Shown: positions 50,130 through 59,460 of the stretch, in pieces | Layout of the letters: each line of letters begins with the position of its first letter | Numbering within the stretch: the stretch's first letter is position 1 | NCBI GenBank assembly: GCA_024279945.1 | Contig: JAJRRA010000070.1 | Span: 41,961-105,960, forward strand | DNA length: 64,000 nt | Source of the DNA: Gammaproteobacteria bacterium | GTDB lineage: Bacteria > Pseudomonadota > Gammaproteobacteria > Xanthomonadales > SZUA-36 | Direction: 5' to 3' | Position numbers and translations under genes: made by a program | Notes under the pieces: generated by a model | What the model was told of the DNA's origin: nothing | Database searches by the model: none | Seen by the model: the letters and a program-made list of their open reading frames with translations, nothing else

Positions 50130-50294
50130 TTGATTCTCCTCACAAACCCCGAATTTACTGTGGGTTATTTTCGTTTTAGCCGCATCTGTCGAGCGGTTTT
50201 GCTGAACGGGACCACCGGGGCCCGTCAAACCGCCGTATAGTAGCAAATTTCATCATAAAGCGCTGCACCCCTGCCACAAATAGCCTCCGAAAAA

Positions 50295-51554
50295 TCAGAC
50301 TTCAAATTCCGGCAGCTTTTTCTTCAGCAGCACATTGTGCAAACGAACGTACTTTGGCAGGCCGTTGCGATCATAGGGAGGATAGTCTTCGCCCCGAATC
50401 AATGGTTCCAGGTAACGTCTTGCCGCAGGTGTTATGCCGAACCCATCAGTCGAGATATAACTTTTCGGCATCTTTTTTTCACGGTTGGCGACCCGGCCCA
50501 GTGATGCTTCACCAATCTTCCAGCGATAAGGGCTGTTGGAGACCCGTTTGATCACCGGCATGACTCCACTTTTACCCTCGAGGGCAAACTTCACAGCCGC
50601 TTCGCCAATGGCGTATGCCTGGTCCACATCAGTTTTCGAGGCCACGTGTCTCGCAGAGCGCTGCAGATAGTCGGAAACAGCCCAGTGATACTTGTAACCA
50701 AGCTTTGATTGCACGATCTGGGCTACGACTGGGGCGACCCCGCCCAATTGTGCGTGCCCAAAGGCATCCCGTAAACCCGCCTCTGCAAGGAACTGGCCAC
50801 GCGAATTGCGCACGCCTTCAGACACAACGACTGAGCAGTAGCCGTAATTTTCCACTGCGTGCTTCACTTTTTTAACAAACTCACGCTGTCGGAACGGTAC
50901 TTCAGGAAACAGGATCACGTGTGGAGGGTCTCCTTCTTCCCGCGCCGCCAGTCCCCCCGCCGCTGCAATCCAGCCCGCGTGCCGCCCCATAACCTCAAGG
51001 ATAAACACTTTGGTTGAACTTGATGCCATGGACTGGACGTCCAGGCTGGCCTCCATGATGGAAACCGCCACGTATTTGGCTACTGAACCAAAGCCCGGGC
51101 TGTTATCGGTCACCGGCAAGTCGTTGTCTATGGTCTTGGGCACACCGATACACTGTACCGGGAAGCCCATATTCTTTCCGATTTGGGAGACCTTGTAAGC
51201 CGTGTCGGCCGAGTCACCGCCTCCGTTGTAAAAAAAGTAGCCTATATTGTGTGCTTTGAGCACTGCGATCAGGCGCTCATACTCCCTTTTACTTTCCCCG
51301 ATGCTTTTAAGCTTGTAGCGGCACGAACCAAATGCACCTCCGGGGGTGTGTCGCAGGGCCGTGATATTGGCCTTGCGCTCCTTTGAAGTATCAATCAGAT
51401 CTTCACGCAAAATACCGATAATTCCGTCTTTTCCAGCGTAAACTTTGCCAATCCGGTCACTATTGGCCCGTGCCGTTTCAATCACACCACAGGCGGTGGC
51501 GTTTATGACCGGTGTGACGCCTCCGGATTGTGCGTAGAGTATGTTTTTTTTCAT
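50295..51554 (-). CDS. pfp: Pyrophosphate-dependent 6-phosphofructokinase
   Basis: PFK family, 419 residues from ATG 51554 (MKKNILYAQSGGVTPVIN); the frame opens at 51590. PPi specificity is read from PKTIDND (Lys where ATP enzymes have Gly) and from GGGDSADTA, with Asp at the position where ATP enzymes have Gly; the first acidic residue of the usual GGDD is Gly here. MGRHAGWIAAAGG follows. The enzyme runs reversibly: fructose-6-P plus PPi to fructose-1,6-bisphosphate plus Pi. The hppA neighbour suggests PPi-based energy saving. Confidence 0.93.
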   Translation of the reverse strand: MKKNILYAQSGGVTPVINATACGVIETARANSDRIGKVYAGKDGIIGILREDLIDTSKERKANITALRHTPGGAFGSCRYKLKSIGESKREYERLIAVLKAHNIGYFFYNGGGDSADTAYKVSQIGKNMGFPVQCIGVPKTIDNDLPVTDNSPGFGSVAKYVAVSIMEASLDVQSMASSSTKVFILEVMGRHAGWIAAAGGLAAREEGDPPHVILFPEVPFRQREFVKKVKHAVENYGYCSVVVSEGVRNSRGQFLAEAGLRDAFGHAQLGGVAPVVAQIVQSKLGYKYHWAVSDYLQRSARHVASKTDVDQAYAIGEAAVKFALEGKSGVMPVIKRVSNSPYRWKIGEASLGRVANREKKMPKSYISTDGFGITPAARRYLEPLIRGEDYPPYDRNGLPKYVRLHNVLLKKKLPEFEV

Positions 51555-51689
51555 TGAAATAAAGCTCTCAAAATTGCCCAAAAATCGCATTGACTTGCAA
51601 CAGGCGAACGGTTAGCGTTAGCCCTTATTTTCAGCGTAATGGCCTACATTATAGGACCATTAATTACAGGGCGCGCCTTGACCTGGATC

Positions 51690-51718
51690 TTTTGTGGGGC
51701 TCTTAATAGCCATATAAT
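51690..51718 (+). promoter_or_regulatory. Predicted sigma-70 promoter for adk
   Basis: Perfect TATAAT at 51713-51718 with a weak TTTTGT at 51690-51695, 17 bases apart, 36 bases before the adk start. A second perfect TATAAT reads on the minus strand (51648-51653) toward pfp without a clear -35, so the region looks like a divergent promoter pair. Confidence 0.55.
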
Positions 51719-51754
51719 ATAGGACACTACATTTTTGTGGACGGGAAGCGACTT

Positions 51755-52330
51755 ATGCGAATTGTATTGCTCGGTGCACCGGGATCGGGAAAAGGTACGC
51801 AGGCCGAGATGCTGGTTGAGAAACTGGGGGCTCCGCATATCTCTACCGGTGAACTGTTGCGCAACGCAGCCAAAGCCGGGACAGAGCTGGGTAAAAAGGC
51901 CAAATCGGTCATCGACCGGGGTGAGTTGGTTTCCGACGACATCATGCTCGGCCTGATCACGGAAAGACTGTCAAAAGACGATGCAAAAAACAGTTTTATT
52001 CTGGACGGCTATCCTCGCAACATCAACCAGGCCAAATCACTGGATGAACTGCTGGAGCGCCAGGGTCACCCCAATGTCGAGGTCTTGCATATCGACATAG
52101 ACACCGAACTGGTTGTGCAGCGGATTGCAAATCGTGCCGCGCAGGAAGGCCGCAGCGATGATACAGAAGAAATTGTCCGTAATCGACTGCGTATTTATGC
52201 GGCGGAAACCGCCCCCCTGGTCGAATATTATGCCGCCAAGGGTGTGCTTTCCAGGGTGCTGGGCCAGGGAACTGCTGAGGAAGTCTTCCAGCGCATCATG
52301 GGCGTTCTGTCAATACGCTCAGAGTCCTGA
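51755..52330 (+). CDS. adk: Adenylate kinase (short form)
   Basis: Adenylate kinase, 191 residues from ATG 51755; the frame opens at 51737. P-loop GAPGSGKGTQAEML, AMP site STGELLRNAAKAG, LDGYPRNINQA, and a short LID (RSDDTEEIVRNRL) without the zinc cysteines, so this is the short variant. ATP + AMP to 2 ADP; beside PPi-metabolising genes it would recycle AMP made with PPi by ligases. Confidence 0.96.
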   Translation: MRIVLLGAPGSGKGTQAEMLVEKLGAPHISTGELLRNAAKAGTELGKKAKSVIDRGELVSDDIMLGLITERLSKDDAKNSFILDGYPRNINQAKSLDELLERQGHPNVEVLHIDIDTELVVQRIANRAAQEGRSDDTEEIVRNRLRIYAAETAPLVEYYAAKGVLSRVLGQGTAEEVFQRIMGVLSIRSES

Positions 52331-52473
52331 TCGTTTTCCAACTATTCGATATTCTCCGCCTGCGTTCAGGCCCCCAGGCTCTTCCAGCGAGCTGGGCACT
52401 TACTGCAGGGCTTGGTATAGCCTACATCGCACAGGGTTCGTTCGCTGACCAACTGCTCGGGGAAACTGATTCC

Positions 52474-52812
52474 ATGCCGCGCAGCCTGATCGCAATTAGC
52501 GTCCAGTTCTTTGTCATTGCAACACTGCTTCATGCGAAAAAACTGTCGATCCGGCTGCCGCAGACTCTTTCTGCGCTGGCCGGTACGGGCCTGTTTTTTG
52601 GCTTTCTGACCATCTTTTTGATCTTCCAGGCCGATCAGTCGCGAAATCAACCCGGCCTGGCGCTGGTCTGGCTCGGAGTTTTCCTGTGGAGTATTGCGGT
52701 CGACGCCCATATTTACCGCAATGCCTTGTCCATCAGGATGAATCTTGGCGTCCTTGTGGCAGTATTGATATTTGCTGCTAATTTCATCCTGTTAGAAATA
52801 GTTTTGGGGTAA
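52474..52812 (+). CDS. Small membrane protein, probable upstream non-standard start
   Basis: From ATG 52474 it encodes 112 residues with three or four membrane helices (IAISVQFFVIATLLHA, LAGTGLFFGFLTIFLIF, NLGVLVAVLIFAANFILLEI). The same frame stays open upstream and encodes LFDILRLRSGPQALPASWAL with another helix. An R-(A/S)-GPQ-x-LPAS start resembles a small family of uncharacterised proteobacterial membrane proteins, so the real start is probably near 52327-52351, where only CTG, ATC or ATT codons exist. It lies between adk and mpl. Function unknown. Confidence 0.65.
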   Translation: MPRSLIAISVQFFVIATLLHAKKLSIRLPQTLSALAGTGLFFGFLTIFLIFQADQSRNQPGLALVWLGVFLWSIAVDAHIYRNALSIRMNLGVLVAVLIFAANFILLEIVLG

Positions 52813-52819
52813 AACGAAC

Positions 52820-54187
52820 ATGCATATTCACATTCTCGGCATCTGCGGCACCTTCATGGGCGGCGTGGCTCTGTTGGCCAGCCGGGACGGACACCGGGTT
52901 ACCGGCTCGGATCTGCACAGCTATCCGCCGATGAGCACCCAGCTCCAAGCAGAAGGCATTGAGCTGTTTGAGGGATATCAGGCGGAACACCTTGAACCCG
53001 AACCTGACCTGGTGATCATCGGTAACGCACTGAGCCGCGGCAACCCGGCCATTGAGCAGGTGTTGAATGCCGGAATAAAATATACCTCCGGTCCGAGATG
53101 GCTGGGTGAAAACTACCTGCGTGGCAAGTCTGTGATTGCCGTGGCCGGCACGCACGGAAAAACCACGACCTCCGCCATGGTCGCCTGGATTCTGGAACAG
53201 GCCGGGAAACAACCCGGCTTCCTGATCGGTGGCGTGCCCAATAATTTCGGTCACTCAGCACGGGATGGTGAGAGAATTTTCGTCGTTGAAGCAGACGAAT
53301 ATGACACGGCATTTTTTGACAAGCGGGCAAAATTTGTACACTACCGGCCCAGCGTTGCCATCCTCAACAATCTTGAGTTTGACCACGCGGATATCTATCC
53401 CGATCTGAAAGCCATTCAGACCCAGTTCCACCATCTCGTGCGCACCATTCCAGGTAACGGAGTGATCGTCTGCAACGGACAGGATGCAAACCTGGAAACC
53501 GTCATCGAGAAAGGTTGCTGGAGCCGGCTGCAGCACTTTTCCATGCGTGACGGGGCGGACTGGAGGGTGGAACAGCTTACCGCCGATGGCCGCCAATTAG
53601 CCTTTTTCCGGGATGGCAAGACAATCGGTGATATGAACTGGACCTCCTGCGGCCAGCACAATGCCATGAATGCCTGCGCCGCCCTGGCCGCCTGTGTCGC
53701 GGTCGGTGTCGACCCGCACGTGGCGTTGCAGGGGCTGTCAAGCTTCAGCGGCGTAAAACGCCGCATGGAATTGATTTCCGATGTCAATGACATCCGTGTC
53801 TATGATGATTTTGCCCATCACCCCACCGCGATTCGCCTTACCCTGGAAGGGCTGCGCCGTCATGTCAGTAACGCCCGTGTGCTGGTCGCGCTGGAACCGC
53901 GCAGCAACACCATGCGCGCCGGGGTTCACATCGGTGAACTCGGCCCGGCGCTGGCGGCAGCGGACCACGTCTGGCTGATGGCCGGCAATGGCATCGAATG
54001 GGATCCGCAGGAAGAATTGCGCACGCTGGAAGACCGCGCACGCGTAGTCACCCGCAGTGAGGACCTGTTACAGCAGATGCTGGACATGGTAAAACCGGGT
54101 GATCAGGTGGTGTTCATGAGCAACGGGGGATTCGATGCAGTGCCCCATCGCTTCTGTGAAGCGTTGGCTGAACGCGCAGACTGTTGA
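52820..54187 (+). CDS. mpl: UDP-MurNAc:tripeptide ligase Mpl
   Basis: Mpl, 455 residues, murein-peptide recycling: joins L-Ala-gamma-D-Glu-meso-DAP released from old peptidoglycan to UDP-MurNAc. Start MHIHILGICGTFMGGVALLA; ATP loop AVAGTHGKTTTSAMVAWILE; LNNLEFDHADIYPDL; and the C-terminal DDFAHHPTAIRLTLEGL, all family hallmarks. It implies DAP-type peptidoglycan and cytoplasmic recycling. It follows the membrane protein gene by 7 bp. Confidence 0.96.
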   Translation: MHIHILGICGTFMGGVALLASRDGHRVTGSDLHSYPPMSTQLQAEGIELFEGYQAEHLEPEPDLVIIGNALSRGNPAIEQVLNAGIKYTSGPRWLGENYLRGKSVIAVAGTHGKTTTSAMVAWILEQAGKQPGFLIGGVPNNFGHSARDGERIFVVEADEYDTAFFDKRAKFVHYRPSVAILNNLEFDHADIYPDLKAIQTQFHHLVRTIPGNGVIVCNGQDANLETVIEKGCWSRLQHFSMRDGADWRVEQLTADGRQLAFFRDGKTIGDMNWTSCGQHNAMNACAALAACVAVGVDPHVALQGLSSFSGVKRRMELISDVNDIRVYDDFAHHPTAIRLTLEGLRRHVSNARVLVALEPRSNTMRAGVHIGELGPALAAADHVWLMAGNGIEWDPQEELRTLEDRARVVTRSEDLLQQMLDMVKPGDQVVFMSNGGFDAVPHRFCEALAERADC

Positions 54188-54214
54188 CAGCAGTATCTGC
54201 GGGGCCCTCCCGCG

Positions 54215-56197
54215 TCAGCGTTTCTCCCGCAACAATAAAAGCCTCCCCTGCACCAGCTTCTGATCCAGTTCACCGAGGGCGTCCCGCACCCATTTTGTGT
54301 CGCGGTTACTGTCGGGTACCGAGCGCCAGTAGCTGAACAGTCCAAAACGTTGAACGAGATGTTCTTCCGATAGCTGAGCGAGGTACAGAGCCTGGCGCCC
54401 CGGAAGTAAGCGTACGCCAGAATCCCACAGGCGAACCGTCAACAAGCCGCCCTTGGCCTGTAGTCTTTTGCGCATCAGCAGTTCCTCGGAACGTCCCTGG
54501 TATGCCCGGCCCAGCAGGGGTAACGAAGCCTGATCCGGGTCGGGATTCAGAGCCTGCAGGATCCAGCGCCAGTCTGATTCAGGTACGCGCTCCCAACCGG
54601 CCTGTTTCAGCAACCGGGCAATTACATCCGGGTCAACTGCAATCTGTGCGTTGAACTGCCTGGACGCCACGGAAGCGAGGCTGGTTCGTTCTTTTGGAAG
54701 GTTCCGCCATTCATTATTCCACCAATTCTCGAGAGTGATTTCGTGTTCCGGAATGGCCGCCTGGAGAAGTTCCAGATCCGTACTCGAGTGCTCATGAACC
54801 TGCCAGGCAAACAGGATCAGAAAGGCGCCATAAAATATCAGGCTGGCGGTTCCGCCGGAAAAATGCCGCTCGGCTCGCTGCCGGTAGGCAATCCCGACCA
54901 CCATGGTCCAGGCAAGACCGAACACGATACCAATCAGGGCCCCACTCAACCATTCCATGCCCAGGTAAAGCCGTGACAGGGTCAGCAAAATCAGCAGCAG
55001 GGCGGCAGCCAGATAAGGCCACTGTCGGTACCTGCGCCTGAGTTCCCCGGCCTCCATCACAGCGAAAAACGTCAGTACAACCGTGATCAGGTTCATGGCC
55101 GCACTCGGGCCCTTTATGGCCTGGTCAGTCCATTCAGTCACCTGGGGCGTATTGCGCAGGCCCCAGGACAGGAGCAGGTGAATCAGGGCGCCGCCTACAA
55201 TGGCAATGAACCAGTGAATCGCCGCATTGTAGCGCCGAGCGCCATAAAGCCACAGCAGCAGGGCCACCGCAGAAAAAATTGGCACCGGCCAGCGGGACAA
55301 TTGGGCAATGGCGACCATCACCGGATCCGCCAGGTGATTGCGCAACGACAGGGCAAGGTTTTGCACCGATTGATCCATTGCCTGGGGTTGCGCGGAAAAC
55401 GGCGACAGCAACAACAGCATCAGCAGCCCCCAGAACAGGAAGACCAGCAAAATACCCAGCATGGAGACAGACAGAACGTCCGGGCGTGACGGGTCAAGCA
55501 AGGGTCCGGCAACCCGGCCCAATACCGGGTGCCGGCGACTCCAGCGTATGGCATGACGTAACCAGCGGGCCGAACGACTGGCCATGGGTTCATAAACCAG
55601 GCGCATCAGCCACCAGGTCAGCCACAGCACCGCAACCAGTATGATCAGTATGACGGTCAGTCGGCCGGTGTACTCCGAGGCGACTTCCAGCGAAGCACCA
55701 AACAGCACGCCCGGCAACAAAAATGAAGGTGCCCAGCTAATACAAGCCGGGATATCGATGACCAGAAACCGGGACGGTTTAATACCCATCATGCCGGCGA
55801 CGGCTGGAATAATCGGTCGCAATGGACCGATAAACCGACCCGCCACCAGGCTCTTGGCGCCATGCGACTGGAAAAATGTCGCACCGCGTTCCATCAGTCC
55901 CGGATAGCGGGAAAAAGGCCAAAAATCCATTAAGTGGCCACGGAGGTGGCGGCCAAGCAGGTAGCTTGCTGAATCGCCGAGAAAAGCCCCACTCGATGCG
56001 GCGATCCAGATTGGTACCAGATCCAGCAGGCCCAGGCCAATCAGGGTGCCAACGCCAAACAGAATCATGATGCCCGGCAGCAGCAGGCCAATCAACGCCA
56101 GGGATTCCAGGAACGCTACCAGAAATACCATGGCAACACCCCAGCCCGGATGGATATTGAGCCAGCCAAGCAGATCCTGTGTCCAGCCTGATTCCAC
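54215..56197 (-). CDS. DedA-PAP2-LssY_C fusion protein with degenerate PAP2 site
   Basis: 660 residues in three parts. The N-terminal DedA/SNARE-associated domain (1-200) has GDSASYLLGR and AGRFIGPLRPIIPAVAG. The middle is a PAP2-type six-helix region (about 245-430). The C-terminal soluble LssY-like domain is about 460-660. In active PAP2 phosphatases the motifs are KxxxxxxRP, PSGH and SRxxxxxHxxxD; here they read LRNTPQ, GPSAAMNL and SRLYLGMEWLSGAL, so both catalytic histidines and the Asp are gone. It probably transports or binds lipids rather than dephosphorylating them. It converges on mpl. Confidence 0.86.
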   Translation of the reverse strand: MESGWTQDLLGWLNIHPGWGVAMVFLVAFLESLALIGLLLPGIMILFGVGTLIGLGLLDLVPIWIAASSGAFLGDSASYLLGRHLRGHLMDFWPFSRYPGLMERGATFFQSHGAKSLVAGRFIGPLRPIIPAVAGMMGIKPSRFLVIDIPACISWAPSFLLPGVLFGASLEVASEYTGRLTVILIILVAVLWLTWWLMRLVYEPMASRSARWLRHAIRWSRRHPVLGRVAGPLLDPSRPDVLSVSMLGILLVFLFWGLLMLLLLSPFSAQPQAMDQSVQNLALSLRNHLADPVMVAIAQLSRWPVPIFSAVALLLWLYGARRYNAAIHWFIAIVGGALIHLLLSWGLRNTPQVTEWTDQAIKGPSAAMNLITVVLTFFAVMEAGELRRRYRQWPYLAAALLLILLTLSRLYLGMEWLSGALIGIVFGLAWTMVVGIAYRQRAERHFSGGTASLIFYGAFLILFAWQVHEHSSTDLELLQAAIPEHEITLENWWNNEWRNLPKERTSLASVASRQFNAQIAVDPDVIARLLKQAGWERVPESDWRWILQALNPDPDQASLPLLGRAYQGRSEELLMRKRLQAKGGLLTVRLWDSGVRLLPGRQALYLAQLSEEHLVQRFGLFSYWRSVPDSNRDTKWVRDALGELDQKLVQGRLLLLREKR

Positions 56198-56252
56198 TTT
56201 GCTCTATACCTTTATGCCTGTACTTATCCGCCAGATCACTGCGTTGCAGGCC

Positions 56253-57533
56253 CTACAAACCAGCAAATGCTTTGCTGGCGGCAGAAATCGTTGCCGCGAT
56301 GTGTTGATCTGTGTGTGCGGATGAAATAAAGCCGGCTTCAAAAGCTGACGGCGCCAGGTAGACACCCTGTTTCAGCATGGAGTGAAAAAATACTTTAAAT
56401 GCTTCTGCATCGCAATTGCCAACTTCAGCAAAATTCACGATCTGTTTCTGCTCGGTAAACAGGAAGCCAAACATACCGCCGACACGGGTGGCAAGAAACG
56501 GAATACCGGCATCGTCGGCAGCTTTCTGGACGCCATCTGTCAGGCGTAAAGCGCGGGCTGTCAGTTCATCAAAAAATCCAGGGCGGGAAATCAGTTCGAG
56601 ATTGGCCAAACCGGCTGCCATGGCTACCGGGTTGCCTGACAGGGTGCCGGCCTGGTAGACCGGGCCGCTGGGGGCAACCATCTCCATGTACTCCCGCTTG
56701 CCGCCGAATGCACCCACCGGCATTCCCCCGCCGATAACCTTGCCGAATGTAGACAGATCCGGCGTGATGCCGTAAAGCCCCTGGGCCCCTTCCAGGGCAA
56801 CGCGGAACCCGGTCATCACCTCATCAAAAATCAGCAGGCAGCCGTACTCATCACAGACGTCCCTCAGGCCCTGCAAGTAGCCCGCTACGGGCAAAATACA
56901 GTTCATGTTTCCAGCCACCGGCTCGACGATGATCGCGGCGATTTCACCGGGGTCCGACTCGAGGTATTCACGTACTGCGGCAAGGTCATTGTATGGCAGG
57001 GTCACCGTCAAATCTGCCGTTGCTCGCGGCACACCGGGTGAGTTAGGCACACCCAGAGTCAGGGCGCCACTGCCTGCCTTGACCAGAAAACTGTCCGCGT
57101 GACCGTGATAACAACCCTCAAACTTGATGATCTTGTCGCGCCGGGTCGCCGCTCGCGCCACGCGAATTGCACTCATGGTGGCTTCAGTACCTGAATTGAC
57201 CATGCGCACCATATCCATTGCCGGAACAATGGCGCACAGGCGCTCCGCCATCTCAACCTCGGCCGGGCATGGTGTGCCGAAACTGAGGCCGCGGGTTGCC
57301 GCTTCGCGCACAGCCGCAATAATCGTGGGGTTTGCATGCCCGGTGATCATCGGCCCCCAGGAGCCGACATAGTCAATATATTCCCTACCCTCTACATCAT
57401 AGAGATATGCTCCCTCGGCGCGTTCAAAAAATACCGGGTCGCCGCCAACGCCGTTGAAGGCGCGAACCGGTGAATTAACGCCACCGGGAATACAAGCGCG
57501 GGCACGGGAGATTAATTGTTGATTTTTATTCAT
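56253..57533 (-). CDS. hemL: Glutamate-1-semialdehyde 2,1-aminomutase
   Basis: HemL, 426 residues from ATG 57533 ([28 protein letters not shown]); the frame opens at 57548. PLP enzyme of tetrapyrrole synthesis, making 5-aminolevulinate from glutamate-1-semialdehyde. The PLP lysine lies in [35 protein letters not shown] and [15 protein letters not shown] are conserved. It ends in TAG. It is divergent from the rubredoxin gene, with 180 bp between. Confidence 0.96.
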   Translation of the reverse strand: MNKNQQLISRARACIPGGVNSPVRAFNGVGGDPVFFERAEGAYLYDVEGREYIDYVGSWGPMITGHANPTIIAAVREAATRGLSFGTPCPAEVEMAERLCAIVPAMDMVRMVNSGTEATMSAIRVARAATRRDKIIKFEGCYHGHADSFLVKAGSGALTLGVPNSPGVPRATADLTVTLPYNDLAAVREYLESDPGEIAAIIVEPVAGNMNCILPVAGYLQGLRDVCDEYGCLLIFDEVMTGFRVALEGAQGLYGITPDLSTFGKVIGGGMPVGAFGGKREYMEMVAPSGPVYQAGTLSGNPVAMAAGLANLELISRPGFFDELTARALRLTDGVQKAADDAGIPFLATRVGGMFGFLFTEQKQIVNFAEVGNCDAEAFKVFFHSMLKQGVYLAPSAFEAGFISSAHTDQHIAATISAASKAFAGL

Positions 57534-57713
57534 GGTCTTGACGCTCACTGGATGATCAGGGACAGATGCCCTATTTTAACCCCAATCCCCGGTGAAATAT
57601 GTGCCTGCACAGTTTATTGTGCCTGGAAGACATGGCAAACTACGCATCATTTTCTGCTGGGGGTTTACTGGTACCCCATTAAGGCCACATGATGGAGTTG
57701 AAGGAGCACAAGA

Positions 57714-57893
57714 GTGAATGACGACGGTTTCAAGGTCTGGATGTGTATTATTTGCGCTTGGGTTTACGATGAAAAGAAGGGAGCACCCGAGGAAGGCCTT
57801 GCGCCCGGCACTCGCTGGGAAGACGTCCCGGAATCCTGGGTATGCCCGGATTGTGGCGCCGGCAAAGAAGACTTTGAAATGATTGAACTGTAG
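57714..57893 (+). CDS. rubA: Rubredoxin
   Basis: 59 residues, GTG start at 57714 with AAGGAG at 57701-57706. The two iron knuckles are MCIICAWVYDE and VCPDCGAGKEDFE, and PGTRWEDVPESW lies between them, the standard layout. Probably an electron carrier. Rubredoxin genes are often beside hemL in gammaproteobacteria. The gene is too short to appear in frames cut at 60 residues. It ends in TAG. Confidence 0.92.
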   Translation: MNDDGFKVWMCIICAWVYDEKKGAPEEGLAPGTRWEDVPESWVCPDCGAGKEDFEMIEL

Positions 57894-57908
57894 TAGCGAG
57901 GTGACGCA

Positions 57909-58106
57909 ATGAACGACAGGCCAGGAATCAGCCGATCCCGGACAAACGCCATGATTGGTGGAGTCTGCGCCGGAATTGCACAGCATTTTGGCTGGTCCGT
58001 GACCGGTACACGGATAGCATACGTACTGATCTCAATCGTTTCTGCAGCCTTTCCCGGTATCCTGGTCTACCTGGTCCTGTGGCTGCTGCTGCCGCTGGAC
58101 GACTAG
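57909..58106 (+). CDS. PspC domain membrane protein
   Basis: 65 residues, the size of a bare PspC domain. The basic N terminus (RPGISRSRTNAMIGGVCAGIAQ) is followed by GWSVTGTRIAYVL and a membrane helix (SAAFPGILVYLVLWLLLP). PspC domains sense envelope stress in the phage-shock system, but no pspA, pspB or pspF is near. It is 15 bp after the rubredoxin gene, and its stop overlaps the end of the convergent phosphoesterase gene by four bases. Confidence 0.88.
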   Translation: MNDRPGISRSRTNAMIGGVCAGIAQHFGWSVTGTRIAYVLISIVSAAFPGILVYLVLWLLLPLDD

Positions 58107-58879
58107 CCCGCATGCAACACGCCGGTATGCACTTCTCCCCGTCGCGATAATTCCAGCCAGCGGCATGCCGGCCCCACCGGGTCGAGTGTAAAGCGCTGCA
58201 TCCCGGGGATGGTATTTGCCACCGTTGAGGGTGCGCCCAACAGGGACACCCCCTTTCTCTGCGTCTGAAAATCCTGATGAACATGCCCCCAGCAAATGCA
58301 GCGGACTTGTGAAGACCGGTCTGTCACTTCGAAAAATTGCTCCGGGGTCTCCAGCATGTAACGGTCGATCCATTGCGCTCCGACTGCAAGCGGCTGATGG
58401 TGCAGAGCCAACAAGGTATGTTGCCGGTCTGTATCCTGCAGGCAGGATTGAATTTGCTGCAGGCGAAAGGATGAAAAATGACCGGAAATGCCGCCCGCTT
58501 CGGTCGAGTCAAGTAAAACCAGCCGCCAGTTTCCCATTTCCATCACATAAGGCCCGTCCCAGGGACCGAGGGGAAAATACTGCTTCATGACGTTAGGCTC
58601 ATCATGATTTCCCGGTAATGCCAGAACCGGCACCCCCGTCTGCGCGAGCAGGCCTGAGGTGCGCTCATACGACTCCCTGCTGCCATCCTCGCTGACATCA
58701 CCGCTAAGCAGGATCAGTACCGGATCCCAATGTGTGACCAAACGAAGACCTTCCTGGAAATTCCTGTCCGCGTTCTGGCCACGATACAGGGCATTGGAAT
58801 CTGCACAGACGTGGCAATCGCTGATCTGGATGATGCGCAGGGCCGCAGATTTACCCGCCAACGGGGTGTTAGCGATCAA
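58103..58879 (-). CDS. Icc/CpdA-like calcineurin-type phosphoesterase
   Basis: About 258 residues from TTG 58879, overlapping the DUF192 stop; the open frame upstream to 59047 is only the shadow of DUF192. Metallophosphoesterase motifs: ISDCHVCAD, LLSGDVSEDGS, ALPGNHDEP, ALHHQPLAVG and CWGHVHQDFQ, the two-metal set of the Icc/CpdA group (3',5'-cAMP phosphodiesterase-like). The substrate is not certain. The start is ambiguous among several TTG codons, and there is no ATG before the first motif. Confidence 0.82.
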   Translation of the reverse strand: MIANTPLAGKSAALRIIQISDCHVCADSNALYRGQNADRNFQEGLRLVTHWDPVLILLSGDVSEDGSRESYERTSGLLAQTGVPVLALPGNHDEPNVMKQYFPLGPWDGPYVMEMGNWRLVLLDSTEAGGISGHFSSFRLQQIQSCLQDTDRQHTLLALHHQPLAVGAQWIDRYMLETPEQFFEVTDRSSQVRCICWGHVHQDFQTQRKGVSLLGAPSTVANTIPGMQRFTLDPVGPACRWLELSRRGEVHTGVLHAG

Positions 58880-59294
58880 GGTACAATTCCAGCACGTCAC
58901 CTGTCTTGACCCCAAGCTCGGCAGCCTTGCCTGCATTGAGCTCCAGCACATAAGTTGCCGGTCCGTCGCTGGGATAAGCTGGACAGGTACGGGTACGGCA
59001 CGGGGGGGTGTTTTCCGACACGCTGACCAGGGCAAGATTGCTGTCAAAATAGAATATGTCCAGCGGTATCCGGGTATTTTTCATCCAGAAGCTGAGCCTC
59101 TTCTCAGCCGGGAAAATAAACAACATGCCATGATCGTCCGGCATGCTGTCCCGGAACATCAGACCCAGAGTCCGCTTGTCCTGCGTATCCGCCAATTCAA
59201 CGCTGAACCGCTCACCATTGAGTTCCACGTATGGACCCTGAGCCATGCAGGAACCGCAAACAAGCATAATGCAGAGAACTAAGATATTTCGCAT
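58869..59294 (-). CDS. DUF192 family exported protein
   Basis: 141 residues with a signal peptide (MRNILVLCIMLVCGSCMAQ; a lipobox-like CGSC may make it a lipoprotein). The DUF192 core has RTLGLMFRDSMPDDHGMLFIF, FWMKNTRIPLDIFYFD and VLELNAGKAAELGVKTGD, the normal family pattern. Its role is unknown. Its last bases overlap the start of the phosphoesterase gene. Confidence 0.88.
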   Translation of the reverse strand: MRNILVLCIMLVCGSCMAQGPYVELNGERFSVELADTQDKRTLGLMFRDSMPDDHGMLFIFPAEKRLSFWMKNTRIPLDIFYFDSNLALVSVSENTPPCRTRTCPAYPSDGPATYVLELNAGKAAELGVKTGDVLELYLDR

Positions 59295-59460
59295 GGGGAA
59301 AGTTTGAGTGCAGCACGACTATTTTGCAATCATATCAATTCAATATGTGGGCCAGAGCCCCAGTGAAATCGGATGGTTGCGTTTAGCTGGTGCGCTCTGG
59401 CTTTACCTGCAAAATCCCCTTCTTCACCTATGCTTATAGAAACAATAAAGGAACTTCGTT

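Noticed and set aside
50206..50230. GC-rich hairpin (ACGGGACCACCGGGGCCCGT) in the pfp-hppA gap as terminator
   Set aside because: No T run follows on the minus strand; it may be only a weak structure, so pfp and hppA could still share a transcript.
58879..59047. Longer N terminus for the phosphoesterase
   Set aside because: It is the out-of-frame reverse of the DUF192 coding region, rich in Cys, Trp and Arg.
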